Made by a program: the position numbers and the translations under genes. Below are positions 35,499-47,118 of a DNA stretch of 64,000 nucleotides, piece by piece. Below the pieces are notes generated by a model. That model ran no database searches. It was not told the origin of the DNA and saw only the letters and a program-made list of their open reading frames with translations. Each line of letters begins with the position of its first letter. Within the stretch, counting starts at the first letter, position 1. The stretch is taken from the NCBI GenBank assembly GCA_001599815.1, contig BCIA01000001.1:3042934-3106933 (forward strand), in the 5' to 3' direction. The stretch comes from Furcasterigmium furcatum. Taxonomy: Eukaryota > Ascomycota > Sordariomycetes > Glomerellales > Plectosphaerellaceae.

Positions 35499-36677
35499 AT
35501 GCCGGACCAATACGCAGGAAAGGTGAGCTTCAGTGCCCCTCGGGGCGCATTGCGCCGAGCACAGCACTAACCGGCGCCTTGACAGACCTTCTTTGTCGCC
35601 GGTGGGTCCTCGGGACTCGGCAAGTCTATCGCCGAGCTTCTGGCTGAGAAGGGTATGTGTTGAACTCTCGAACATCACGAACCTGTTGAAGCGATGACGG
35701 CGAGAATAATATGAGATGGTCTAACGAAAGTTGCCAGGCGCCCACGTCACCGTCTTCGGCCGCAGGGCCAAGGTCCTGGAGGAGACGCGACTTGAGCTCC
35801 AGGCCAAGGCCGTCAGCCCCCAGCAGGAGATCAGAGCCGTCGTCCTCGACCTCCTGGACCCCGAGCACGTCGAGAAGACGTTCAAGGAGCAGCCCACGAT
35901 CCCCGACGTCCTCTACTGCGTCGCCGGAGGATGCATCGGCCAGCTGGGCTACTTCACCGAGGTCTCCAGCAAGACCCTCAAGGACTGCATGGAGGCCAAC
36001 TACCTCACCAGCGCGTACCCCGCGCACACCATGATCAAGCAGTGGATCGAGGATGACAAGGTCAACGGCCGCGAGGGCCAGAAGAAGACCAGACAGCTGG
36101 TCTTCGTCAACAGCGCCTCTGCGCTGTGCAACATTCCCGGCTACATCGCCTACGCCGGTACGTGAAGCAACTCACCTCATTCTCATCATACTCTCAGGTG
36201 AGCGCAAGAACTGACAGGCCGCCCATTGCAGCGCCCAAGTCCGCCCAGCGCTCTCTCGCCGACACCCTCCGCCTGGAGGCCTTCGTCCACGAGACCCCGA
36301 CGTTCAAGTACACGGTGCACTGCGCGTTCCCCAACACCTTCATGACGGACGCCTTCATCGAGGACCAGAAGACCAAGCCCGCGCTGACGATGCGCATCGA
36401 GGGCTCGGACCAGCCGACCGAGAAGCTCAAGAAGACCATGCTCGACGGCGACGCCATCGCAAAGTCCATCGTCAAGCAGGTCACCAACGGCGAGTTCGCC
36501 ATCCTCAGCGACTTCGACGCCGAGGTCCTCTGGTCCAACATGACCGGCATGTCGCCCAAGCGCGGCTGGGGCATCGTCGACTCGCTGCTGGCGCCGTTCT
36601 CCAACATGCTCATCTGGCCGTTCCTGCGGTGGATGTGGGCGGGCATGGCGCGCGATGCGAGGAAGAAGGATTTTTAA
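35499..36677 (+). CDS. TSC10: 3-ketodihydrosphingosine reductase (SDR)
   Basis: There are four exons, 35499-35522 (only 8 codons), 35586-35652, 35738-36157 and 36232-36677, giving 318 aa. It reduces 3-ketosphinganine to dihydrosphingosine with NADPH in sphingolipid synthesis. The short-chain dehydrogenase features are GGSSGLG (14-20), DLLDP, CVAGG and the catalytic Ser156/158 with Y169-x3-K173. The C-terminus contains a hydrophobic segment (LLAPFSNMLIWPFLRWMWAG) that anchors Tsc10/KDSR proteins to the ER membrane, with a basic KK-rich end facing the cytosol. The conserved Rossmann loop is only formed after the tiny first exon is joined, which supports the chosen start. Confidence 0.93.
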
Positions 36678-37139
36678 GGGGGTGGATCGCGAGAATGATG
36701 AGCGAGGGGAAGGCTCTTTCGTATGATATCAATTACGATGTTTTTATATGTAACCAAACTTGAACAACAGATTGGGGTTTACTATAGACGGGTTAGGCTC
36801 AAGGGACGGTAGAATGAATCACACGCGTTTAACACCCAGAAGACCTTTGAGATGTGATCCTCGATCAGACTGCGCAGGGGCAACCTGATGCTTCGATCGT
36901 GGTGCGGGCTTGCGTGGGAGATGTAGTGATGGCGTCTCGACTCACGACTTTCATGAGGACAGACGCAGAGAAAACAGTCAGGTCAATCCGTCTCCGTGCT
37001 TGGAGAAAATAAAGTCTAGAATTGTTCCGCCCTTTTGCTTGCCAATCTACCGTCGCTGAAAGATACATGTACACTGTTCTCGCCCTAGAACGCCCAAAAG
37101 TCTCGGATCTCACACGCCTCGTTGGCACGATCGCCGTTT
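36678..37139. other. Intergenic between convergent genes
   Basis: These 460 bp contain the 3' ends of the reductase gene and of the conserved hypothetical gene. The minus-strand open frame that continues through here is intron read-through of the latter. Confidence 0.5.
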
Positions 37140-39162
37140 TCAAGCAATCACATCTCCCTCCCGCCTCTCGCCCTCTTCCCTGGTCTGGAGGACTCCCTCG
37201 GGGGCAAACTGGGCCATCTCCTCCTCGGACGGGAGGTTGACGATGATGAGGTACAGAAGATCCTGGGGCCCATGTTAGTATACTGTCACCCGAACTCAGG
37301 AAAGAGACTTCACTTACGCTCTGGAAGAGACGCGATAGGCCGCTCTTCTTCTCCTTCTCCTTCTCCTCTCTCTCCTCCTTGGCAGGCGGCTGCTCGGGCT
37401 TGTAGACGTCCGTGGCGCTCGTCGTAGTCGACCGCCGGTTGAGCTCCCTCTGATAGTCCGGGCTGTCGCGGTAGTCGGTCTGGCCCGTGGACGGGTTGGT
37501 GTCGTAGCCGTAGCCGTACCTGTGCTCAGACTGTTGCCACCCGCGCGCCTCGAGGTACGACTGCGTCCCGTTGTTGGCCTGACTCGTGTTGCGCTGGTGC
37601 AGGGGGTATCCGTCCTCGTCGACCGCGGCGGGGTCCTGCTGCTGCTGGCTGGGCGTCTGTTCGGGGACGATCTTGCCCTTGGTCGAGTACTTGCCCGCCG
37701 TCAGGAAGGCGACGATGTCGCCGCTCGCGGCCGGGTGGAAGGGGTCGGCGTAGCGGGAGGTGAACTCGGGCTTCGGCAGGGAGTGGGCGACGGTGAAGGC
37801 GGGGTTCTCCTTGATGTACCTCGCCTGGGCGCGGCGGTCCATGTACTCGTCGAGCCAGACCTCGCCGCGGTCGATGGCGTTCTTGCGCTTGCCGTCGGCC
37901 TTTGTGCGCTCGCGGGCAGCGGTGGCCTCGGCGGAGGGGAAGACGAGGGGCGCGGGCTCGGGCCACTCGAAGTCGGGGCCGGAGGGCTTGACCTGCTCGG
38001 TGAACTTGTTTATGAGATTGTCGGTCTTCATGTACTCCTCCATCTCCTTCCACTTCTTGGCGAGGTCCTGCTTGGCGGTCGTCGGGGAGTCGGCCTCGGC
38101 GGACTGGGAGACGGGGCGACCGTCGAAGCCGGAGACGGCGCCCACGGGGTCATCGCCGGCGGCGTCGGGCTTCCAGGTCGCGACCATGCAGACGAGGCCG
38201 CGGGGCATGAAGAACTCGGCGTTGAGGCGGTCGAGGAACCGGGCCGAGTTGAAGCGGCTGTTCATGGCGATGGTGGCTTCGGTGGCGGCCATGGTGGCCA
38301 TGCCGACGAGGATGGTGAAGGGGTCGGGGAGCATGAGGCCCACGGTGCCGGCCAAGTTCATGGCGTAGAGGTAGGGGTTGGGCTCGATGGCCTTGTTGAA
38401 GGTGTCGACGAAGTCGAGGAAGGTCTTCTCGTCGATGTTGGCGTCGGCGAGGACGGGGGAGTATGCTCGGACGAAGCCGCGGGACCGCTTCTCGGGACGT
38501 CTCTGTGGGATGACGACGGGCAGGTCGATCTGGGTGGACTCGCTGGGGGTCATGGATTGCTCGTTGAAGGGATGTCGCTTGACAAATTGGACGGCGAGGT
38601 CCTTCTCGAGCTTCTTCCTCCTCCTCCTGGCGGACCAACCCTTCTCCTCTTCTTCGCCCTCCTCGGCTGGCTCCCCGTTGGTCTCTGGGCCGAAGTCACG
38701 TCGATCTGTGCCGTTCGGCTCCGTGCTGTGTGCCCGAGAATCTTGAGAAGTTGTGCCGTTCCTCGTCGAGTCGTCGTGGCTGTCGTCTCGCCTCCAGATG
38801 GCCTCGTTGATCTCCTCTGTCGTTGCCAGATCATGCCGCCTGGAAGCGTCGGGGGTCTGATGTGTGGGAGATGAGTCGGGGAGCTGAGCAGCGGCAACAG
38901 TGCCGTTTTCTTGAGGCTCATCCGTAGGCTCGCCCCTTCCCTCTGCCAGTGCCTGTTTCTTCGCCTTGCGGTACTTGCTCGCCTCGGAGAACATGCCGAC
39001 AACGCCAGCAGCGACTCTGACGAGGCCGTCGACGGGGTCATCCTTGTCGATTTTGACGTGAGTGACGGTCTTGGTGGGCTTCTTCTTCTTCGCATCGCGT
39101 TCGCGCATGGCCTCCATGGCCAGCTCCTTGCCGCGGTTGAAGAGTACGCTGGAGGTACCCAT
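37140..39162 (-). CDS. Conserved fungal protein of unknown function
   Basis: There are two exons, 37318-39162 and 37140-37262, giving 655 aa. The 55-bp intron (GTAAGT...CCCCAG) has a perfect TACTAAC branch site. The N-terminus (1-170) is charged and disordered, with Lys/Glu-rich segments. The core (about 190-330) contains SRGFVRAYSPVLADANID, a hydrophobic stretch (AGTVGLMLPDPFTILVG...) that could span or dip into a membrane, and FDGRPVSQ. A Trp/Pro-rich region (FEWPEPAPLVFP) and WLDEYMDRRAQARYI follow. After splicing the protein ends in LLYLIIVNLPSEEEMAQFAP and an acidic tail. I recognise it only as a conserved ascomycete family without an assigned function; no catalytic motif is visible. Confidence 0.8.
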
Positions 39163-40497
39163 GGCGAGTGTGGGTGTATGTGTGAGTGTGAGTGTGAGTG
39201 AGTCGGAGTGTGAGGGAGGGGTTGCGTGTTGTCAAAAGGTTCGGTGTTGCAGCTCTTGCGATTTAACTGTCTGTTTTCTAGGTGCCTTGTAGGTGTAGAG
39301 AACAACTCTGGATTGGAAAAAAAGTGAATCGGGCACGGGCAGGGCGGGGTCCAATATCAACCCAAGAGTGAAGCATCATGTCAGGGATGAAGGCCGCAGC
39401 ATCTCTAGACGGGGATGCAAGCCGCGTCATTTCTGCTGCAGTTGGTTTGACAAACAACCTACGCGTCGCCCTTCTGACCCGTAAGGCGTCTTGGCCAAAA
39501 AGCTTAGCATCGCAGCAAAGGAGTGACGGGCGGCTTGGCGCGTGGTGGCATTGTCTATCGAGATGTGTCGATGCGGGTTGCGGACACCGGGAACCGCCAG
39601 GAAGCCTGGATTCGCGACACATTTTGGGGGCTTGGGAGGGGTCCTCGGGGCCCGGATGCGCCTGCTGGGCTGCTGAGCTTGTTGGAGCTGGGGGGTGATC
39701 GGCGGCTGAGCTCTGCGGTGTCTCGGCCTCAGGGGTATCCTTGACGCTTACCAAAGACCCGCAACCGCCGATGGGTGGGGCGCGGGGGCCGCGGTGCCCG
39801 GGGCCCGAGATCTGCGGGCCCCGAACGGGACGTCCGTATTTTTTAGTTTTCCATGTTTCATGCCACTTTGTCGCATGGTGGTGTGCTTGTCTCACACTAC
39901 TTTTCCATCGAGAACGCACACGGGTAATTGTACATACTACATCTAATACATGGCTCCAGGTGGCTGGTGGCGTCCCTCGCTCTGCCGACAGTCGGCTCGG
40001 CGTCCCGCGGGGCTCGTCGAGGATCCCCAGGATTGTCCAAGGATGCCCGACGATCATTAGGCTAAGTGGAATGGTCATGAGTGGAATGGGCTTCCATCTT
40101 GGCAACCCTTCAGCCCTGTAAGTCGGACCACCAACAACGGCGGTTGGTGACAGTCCAGGCTGTGCGTGCATCCTGCAATGCATCCTGTACAGGCTCATTT
40201 CAGTCACCATGATGGCACTCGTTGTGGTTCCAAAGATTGAACAAATCTCGTGTCTTTTTTGCTTGATCTCCTGCTGTGGTCTCGTTCTTCGGACCGAGTA
40301 TCCATGGCCTCCTCCTCCGGTCTAGTAGTATCGCTCTTCTGCTGTCTGAGTCTGTCTAGGATATACAATAACAAGTCGCCGAATCAATCTCTGCCTACGC
40401 CCGTGTATGCCCGGAACACACGCTGTAAATATTCGCTCGAGATGACAATAAAAAGATGGTGTTACAAAAGAAAATGTCCCCTGGGTGATGTCATAGA
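39163..40497. other. Intergenic, 1.3 kb, with GC-rich hairpin
   Basis: The region lies upstream of the unknown-function gene and downstream of the ABC transporter. A 310-codon ATG-started open frame (39278-40210, minus) has no recognisable domain and is treated as unproven. A GC hairpin lies at 39799-39823. Confidence 0.5.
39799..39823. repeat. GC-rich inverted repeat
   Basis: Perfect 8-bp arms, CGGGGCCC and GGGCCCCG, flank a 9-base loop. The function is unknown. Confidence 0.5.
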
Positions 40498-43400
40498 TTA
40501 CGCGCCCAGGCTCTGCGCGTCGCAAAGCTTCTTGTAGATGCCGTTCATGGCGATCAGCTCCCCGTGCGTGCCCATCTCGACGATGTGCCCGCTGCTGAAC
40601 ACGCAGATGCGGTCCGCGTCCTTGATCGTGCTCAGGCGGTGGGCGACCGCCACCGTCGCCCGGTCGCCCGTGTTGGACTCGGCGAGCGCGCTCTGCACGA
40701 TCTTCTCCGACTCGGTGTCGAGCGCCGACGTCGCCTCGTCCAGCAGCAGCAGGCGCGGGTTGCGGATCAGCGCGCGCGCGATGGCGATGCGCTGCCTCTG
40801 GCCGCCGGAGAGCTGCGAGCCGTTGGCGCCCGCGAGGGTGCGCACGCCGTCGGGGAGGGAGCTGACGAAGTCCCACGCGTTGGCGGAGCGGAGGGCCTTC
40901 TCGACGGCGGCGTCCTCGGCCTCGGCGGTCGTCGAGTCGGTGCTGGTGAAGCCCAGGAGCACGTTGTCGCGGATGCTGGTCGGGTAGAGCGTCGGCTCCT
41001 GCTGGACGAGGGCGACGTTGGACCGGTAGGCGTCGGGGTTCATCTCCGTCAGGGGGACGCCGTCGACCTTGATGCTCCCGGAGGACGCGTCGTAGAACCG
41101 CTCGAGGAGCGAGACGACGGTGCTCTTGCCGCAGCCCGAGGGGCCCACGAGGGCAACGAACTCGCCCGACTTGATGTTCAGGTCGATGTCCTTGAGGACC
41201 TGGACGTCGGGGCGCAGCGGGTAGCTGAACCTGACACCGTCCAGCTCAACCGTCTCGACGTTCTTGGCCGGTACCACGGCCTTGTTCTCGGGCGTCTCCT
41301 GGACGACGGGCTCCAGGGACTTCACCCAGAGGTAGAAATGCGTGGCGCTCTTTCCCTTGGTGATGCCTGTGCTGGTGTTAGTCTGCGAGTACTTCAAAAA
41401 GGGGGTGAGGGTAGACTTACTGCTCGTGTAGGAGAAGAGCGTGCTGGCCAGGTTACCGGCGAAGAAGACGCCCATGAAACTGACGAAGAACTGATAGAAC
41501 GAGATCTCGTTGTCCTTGACGAGGGTGCATCCCCACCAGAAGCCGAGGGCGAGGATGAAGTACTCGATGGCCTGTGTGAAGCTGAACCAGAACATCATGT
41601 GCACGAGCGGCAGGACGGACTTGCGGATGGCCTGGTCCAGGCCGTCGGTGTACCGGGACAGGACGCGCTCCTCGATGGCAAGGCTGGAGACGGTGCGGAT
41701 GGCTAGGATGGACTCGGAGGCGATGGCGGCGCTCTTGGAGAAGTGGCGCTGGTTGGCCTGGTCCATACGCACCTCGAGGCGGATTCGGGTGTAGCCGGCC
41801 GCGGTCAGCGGCAGGAGGCCGGCGAAGACGCCGACGAGGCCGAGCTTCCAGGACGTGGCGATGGAGAGGGTAGCGCAGGCGACGATGGTGATGACGGAGA
41901 TGATGATGAGGACGACGTTGACGCCGATGAGCTCGAAGATGGCCTGGGCCACCGAGTCGACGCGGCCGGTCAGGGCGCCGATGGTGTTCTCGGGGCGGTC
42001 GAAGAACTGCATGTCCTGTCTCAGGAGGCCGTTGAGGAGGTTCTTGCGGTACTTGATGAGCATCTTGTTCGAGGCGGCGTTAGTGAACCAGCCGAGCGTG
42101 AAGTAGTTGGTGAGGGCGCCGAGACCCATGACGAGGAACATGAGCGAGTAGAAGGCGCCGCGCTCCTCGAGCATGTGCGGCTCGAACCGGAAGACGTCCA
42201 TGACGCGGGCCATGAGGATGGACTGGCCCGGGAGGGCGCCGGCGCCGATGATACAGGTGATGAGGATGACCAAGAAGTGCCACTTGAGCTCGGGGCTCTC
42301 GCGGAGGAGCTGGACAACGCCGCTGACGAGGCCGGTCTCGCGGATCTTGTCGTAGTTGTACCGGTCAGCCAGCAGCTCGAGGCGCTCGCGCTCGACCGTC
42401 TCGACCCTCAGCATCTCCTCCCTGTGTGAGTCCATCTTCTCGCCGGTCATCTCGCTGTTGGAGTCGCTCTCCTCCTTGAGGCCCGCCTTGTCGTGGACCG
42501 TGAGATCCTGGATGTGCACTAGTTTGGCATACACGCCGTCAGCCGCCAGGAGCTCGTGATGGGTGCCCTGTTCGACGATGCGGCCCTTGTTCATGACGAC
42601 GATGTTGTCTGCCTTTTGGATGGTGGCCAGCTTGTGAGCGATGACGATGGTGGTGCGGTTCTCCGAGACGCTATCGAGGGCCTTCTGGACGATTCCCTCG
42701 GCGTGAGGGTCGAGGGCGCTGGTGGCTTCGTCGAGGAGGAGGATCTTGGGCTCCGAGATGATGCTTCGTGCGATGGCGATCCTCTGCTTCTGGCCACCGG
42801 AGAGGAGGCCGCCGCGTTCTCCGATCATGGTCTGGTAGGCCTCGGGGAGCTTGTCCGTGATGAACTCGTGGGCGAAGGCGAGCTTTGCGGCTTTCACCAC
42901 CCGTTCGTACTGCTCCTGCAGAGAGTCGTTCTCCCAGGGGGTTCCCACGAGGCCGTTGGCGATGTTCTCAAAGACGGTTCCGTTGAAGAGGACAGGCTCC
43001 TGCTGAACCAGGCGGATATGTGTTCGCAGCCAGGTCAAGTTGAAGTTCTCGATAGGGACACCGTCGAGCTTGACGGTTCCAGAGTTGGGGTCATACCACC
43101 GCTCCAAGAGGCCGACGATGGTACTCTTACCGGATCCGCTGGAGCCCTATGGTAGATTTCATGTCAGACAGGCTGGTTTCTTTCGTTGGGAGACACCATG
43201 ACTTACCACAAGAGCAGTGACCTTGCCCGCGGGAATGCGCAGAGTAAAGTCGTCCAGGACGGTGATGCCAGGCCGGGTCGGGTAGCTGAAGTTGACGTTC
43301 TCGAGCTCGACCTCGCCGCCGACGTCGCTGTCGGCCGGCTTCTCGCCGGTCTCCTTGTCGAAGGGGTTCATGGTGGTCTCGCGGTCGATGAGGGAGAAGA

Positions 43401-44679
43401 GCTGGCTCGCGGCGGTGGCGGCGCGCTGGAACGAGATCATGTACGGCGCGATGACGGTGAAGGTCAGCGTCGCGACGATGACGGACATGATGACACTGGG
43501 GGGGATCGGTCAGTGAGAGCGCTGGAAGGGACGGTCACGATCACGGGACTTACATGAAAACGGTGCCAACGTCCTCCACCTCGCCCCGGGCGATCATCTT
43601 GGTTCCCTGCCAGAAGGCGAGGCCGATGGCCATGTACATGATGGAGTACTCCATGCTGAACAGCACGCCGTACAGCGGGCTCTTACCGGTGCCCAGGTCA
43701 CCGGCGATGTCGAGGTAGCTCTCGTAGTGCTTCATCAGCTTGGAGCGGCTGCCGAAGGCGTGGACGGTGCGCAGGGTCGAGATGAGGCTCTCGGCGTAGC
43801 TCGCGGCCTCGGAGAAGGTGTCGAGCATCTTGCTCTCGATCTTGGCCTCGAGGGTGGCGACGATGCCAATGACGATGACGAGGGCGGGCGGGACGCACAT
43901 GAGGATGAGGGTCAGCTTCCAGTACGAGGAGAAGGCGATGACGAAGGCGGTGACGAAGGTGCTGGTGGCCTGGAAGCAGATCATGAGCTTCTCGGCGATG
44001 CCGGACTGGACGAGGTTGCCGTTGGTGGCGGCCTGGGTCGAGACGGAGCTGAGGTTCATGTCGAAGAAGGCGATGTTCTGGCTGAGGGCGGCGCGCAGGA
44101 AATCACGGCGCAGGTTGCGGACGATGTGGTAGGACGAGTAGGTAGACAGGGTCATGTAGATGTAAGTGCACGCCAGGCGCGCGGCGCCGATGTAGATGAA
44201 GTAGAAGCAGTGGGCGGTGACATCGTCCATGAACTGCTCCTGCGTGGAGCGGCCATCGATGAAGTCTGTGATGATGTTGATCAGGCGGCCGAGGACGAGG
44301 TTGACGAGGGCGAGGCCTGTGCCCGAGACGAAGGCTGCGAGGATGGCGACGACCTGCAAGGCGATCTCTCTTGGCCCGAGATATGTGAAGATGCGCTGCC
44401 GTCCCCGAGGCGTCAGTGATGTGCGGTCTGCAGTCTTGGCCGGCGGGTGGTGATGGGGATGTGTCCCTTGGCAGGGCCTCGAAGAGGAACTGATTGACTT
44501 ACCAAGTATGCCTTTGCTGGTGAGACCTCCTTAGTAACCTGGCCTTGGCCAGCGCCTGGAGATAGGGATTCGTCTCGTACGACGAGCTGAGACCCGCCGT
44601 CTTGGACCTGGACAAGGGTGCTGCTGTCGCCGTGGGGGACGTCCACGGAAGTCCCGTGCTGGCCGCCTTCAGACGCCAT
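40498..44679 (-). CDS. ABCB full-size multidrug-type ABC transporter
   Basis: There are five exons: 44503-44679, 43554-44395, 43207-43495, 41421-43146 and 40498-41366. Frame is kept, giving 1300 aa. The layout is TMD1-NBD1-TMD2-NBD2, as in P-glycoprotein and yeast Ste6. NBD1 has Walker A GSSGSGKST (437-445), signature LSGGQ (about 551) and Walker B ILLLDE (about 571). NBD2 has GPSGCGKST (1086-1094), LSGGQRQR and LLLLDEATSALD. Both catalytic sites look intact. The ATG at 44679 is the first in this frame. Substrates may be toxins, azoles or peptides. It lies two genes from the HR-PKS, so it could export that product, but no shared regulatory motif was found to prove it. Confidence 0.94.
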
Positions 44680-45659
44680 ATGGGGATGGGGAGCGCCGAT
44701 GCTGGGCACGAACTAGTTTTCTTGGGAGTTGCTTGGTTCTGGGTGCGGAGGGCCTGGAGGTTGAGGGACGTGGTATGGAGGCTGAGAGGATGTCGTCGGA
44801 GGAGGTTCATGGAGTTGAGTTGAGCGAAATCACGGTTTGTCTGTCCCCGTTTTGTCCTGGCAACTCCAGGACATATATCCGAACTCGCTAGCAGGAGCCC
44901 AGTGCAGATTATTGATTTCTGCCCATCGTCTGGTGACCAGGCCGGCCTGTTGAGCTCCTCGGCCAAGGCGGCTGTCTCGGCGTCCGCAGGACGTGATAGC
45001 ACCTGGGCCACGGTCAGTGGTGCTACCACGCGTGGCCCTAACTGTGGCTTGAGCCCGGTTACGGCCCCTGACAGAGCCGGGCAGTTCATTGCATTGAACA
45101 GGCGTGCCGAACCCATGCGTCTGGTTCACTGGGCTCAGTCTCCCTCCTTGGCAGGGCTGTGTGTCGGCCCACGGCGCCCGCGCTCCGCGAGACACCGGCA
45201 GCCAGGGGTGTGCCAGGGGCCCTGATGCGCCTCCGATTGGTACCCTTTTCGCCCGTTCGGGAGAAGATCAGCGCGATCCGCGGGGACCGATTCCTTCGAG
45301 ACCCCAAATTCCACAATCCTGAGGTCGGCTCCCGGGATCGTGACGGGCACCGGACGACCTCCGGGCGCTCTCCCCCTCTCACCATCCTTTGCCCAAGAGC
45401 TTCTCGAGCCGTGCTGTGCGCGCCCGCGCAGACAATATCTAAGTACTTGACCATGTAGTCGGGAGCTCGCTGTCGGGCTCGACGGGCGATGCTCTGCCCT
45501 GCGCTCCCCTCCTGCAGAACCAAATAACGCCATCCTACTTACATAGAATACTCACTACAAACGTACCTGGTCACTACCCCTGTCCAGAATTACCCATACA
45601 TCATCTCCGAGTTTAGCCAGCCACAGCCACCCGCTTCGCACGCACGCACGCCGCACGTC
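44680..45659. promoter_or_regulatory. Divergent promoter region, ABC transporter / glycosyltransferase
   Basis: 980 bp separate the two divergent genes. Open frames on both strands here are not supported by any family motif. Confidence 0.5.
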
Positions 45660-47118
45660 ATGGGCTCCGTTCGCAAGTTCACCATCCCGGAGAAGTACCA
45701 GGATGACCTGGAGTACGTCGACGTCGTCGACACCCGGTCCGAGGAGGAGATCCTCGAGCAGCTCAGCCAGCATGTGCCCGTCACCTCGGAGAAGAACATG
45801 TGGGCGTTCTGGGACTCTGGCCTCATGAACAGTAAGCACCGCTGCGCCTCCCGGCCAACCGCGATATGAGGCCACACACTTTCGGGCGAGACGAGACAAA
45901 ATTGCATGTTTGTTGGTGTTGTCGGTGCTGTTGGTTGGTGCTGTTGGTGTTGGTTGCTCATTGCTACGCAAACATTCTACACTCACCCAAACCACCACCT
46001 CAACACTGCCTGCTTCCTTTCCTACTGAACCAGAACCAAGCATCTCTGACCGCCATGTACTTACAGCGCCGCTCTGGGCCAGGCGCAACGTCGTCGACTG
46101 GGTGCGCATCTGCCCCGACTGGACCGTCCGCGTCCTCGACAACGTGCCCGAGTCGCCCAACTACGTCCTCAAGTACCTCCCGTCCGACCTCTTCCCCAAG
46201 GCCTTCACCGACCGCACGATACACGGCCCCTGGAAGGGCCAGCACTCTGCCGACTTCATCCGCGGCGCCGCCCTCTACACCCACGGCGGCGTGTGCATGG
46301 ACGTTGGCTCCATGATGTTCCGCGACATGAACCGCATCTGCTGGGACATGCTCGTCTCGCCCGAGAACCCCTACCAGATCGCCCTCCCCCTCATGGTTGA
46401 CCAGGTCTGGGCCAACCACTTCATCGCCTCGCGCAAGGGCGACCCCTTCATCAAGCTCTGGCACGACCTCATCATCCACATCTGGGAGGGCAAGACCGAG
46501 TCCACCGGCATGATGGCGCACCCCCTGCTCGAGTTCGCAAAGGACGAGACCTTCGACGTCGTCGACAACGGCAACCTCACCTGGGACTGGAAGGTCGAGC
46601 CCGCCCAGGCCATGGAGTACATCTGGCAGGTCATCGCCTGGGTGCGTCTGTGCCTGACCGAGGACGCCACCGGCGACGGCTTCAACGGCCGCGAGTACTG
46701 GTGCAACAACGTCATGACCTTCGACACCGTCTGCGAGGACTGGCCCGGCGAGATGATCCTGGGCTTCGCCGGCAGCGGCCAGAAGATGCTCGACCTGCTG
46801 CAGATGAAGGTCGACGGCGACGAGGAGTACAAGGCCTCCGAGCAGTACCAGCTCGCCGAGGAGCTCGTCTGGACCATGCTCACCAGCGCCTCCCTCCAGA
46901 AGATCACCCGCGCCAAGGGCCTGACGCACTCCCCCCATCTCGGCACCCTCTGGGACCTGCCCGAGAACATCGGCAAGGACCGCGCCCCCGGCACCTTTGC
47001 CGAGCTGCTCCGCTACGGCAGCATCCACTTCCGCCAGACGAGGGACGAGATCGCGGTGCTCGACGCGCCGAACCCCAAGGAGGAGGACATGATCAACAAG
47101 AAGCTCTTCGAGGTTTGA
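45660..47118 (+). CDS. Capsular-polysaccharide-type glycosyltransferase
   Basis: There are two exons, 45660-45831 and 46067-47118, giving 407 aa. The intron of 235 bp is longer than is usual in this window. The order KNMWAFWDSGLMN, WVRICPDWTVRVLD, SADFIRGAALYTHGGVCMDVGS and WANHFIASRKGDPF is that of the Caps_synth/GT32-like fungal family (nucleotide-sugar binding, GT-A fold). The first Asp of MDVG takes the place of the DxD metal motif, as in relatives that carry D-A-T there. No signal peptide or membrane anchor is visible. Donor, acceptor and product are unknown; fungal members are thought to act on surface or extracellular polysaccharide. Confidence 0.85.

Noticed and set aside
36865..37317. 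Open-frame extension of the unknown-function protein to 765 residues
   Set aside because: It runs through an intron with consensus donor, TACTAAC branch site and acceptor; the spliced ending is better protein sequence.
44499..45116. Minus-strand frame with a mitochondrial-like N-terminus (MNLLRRHPLSLHTT)
   Set aside because: It is out of frame with the ABC transporter, overlaps its first exon and has no domain.
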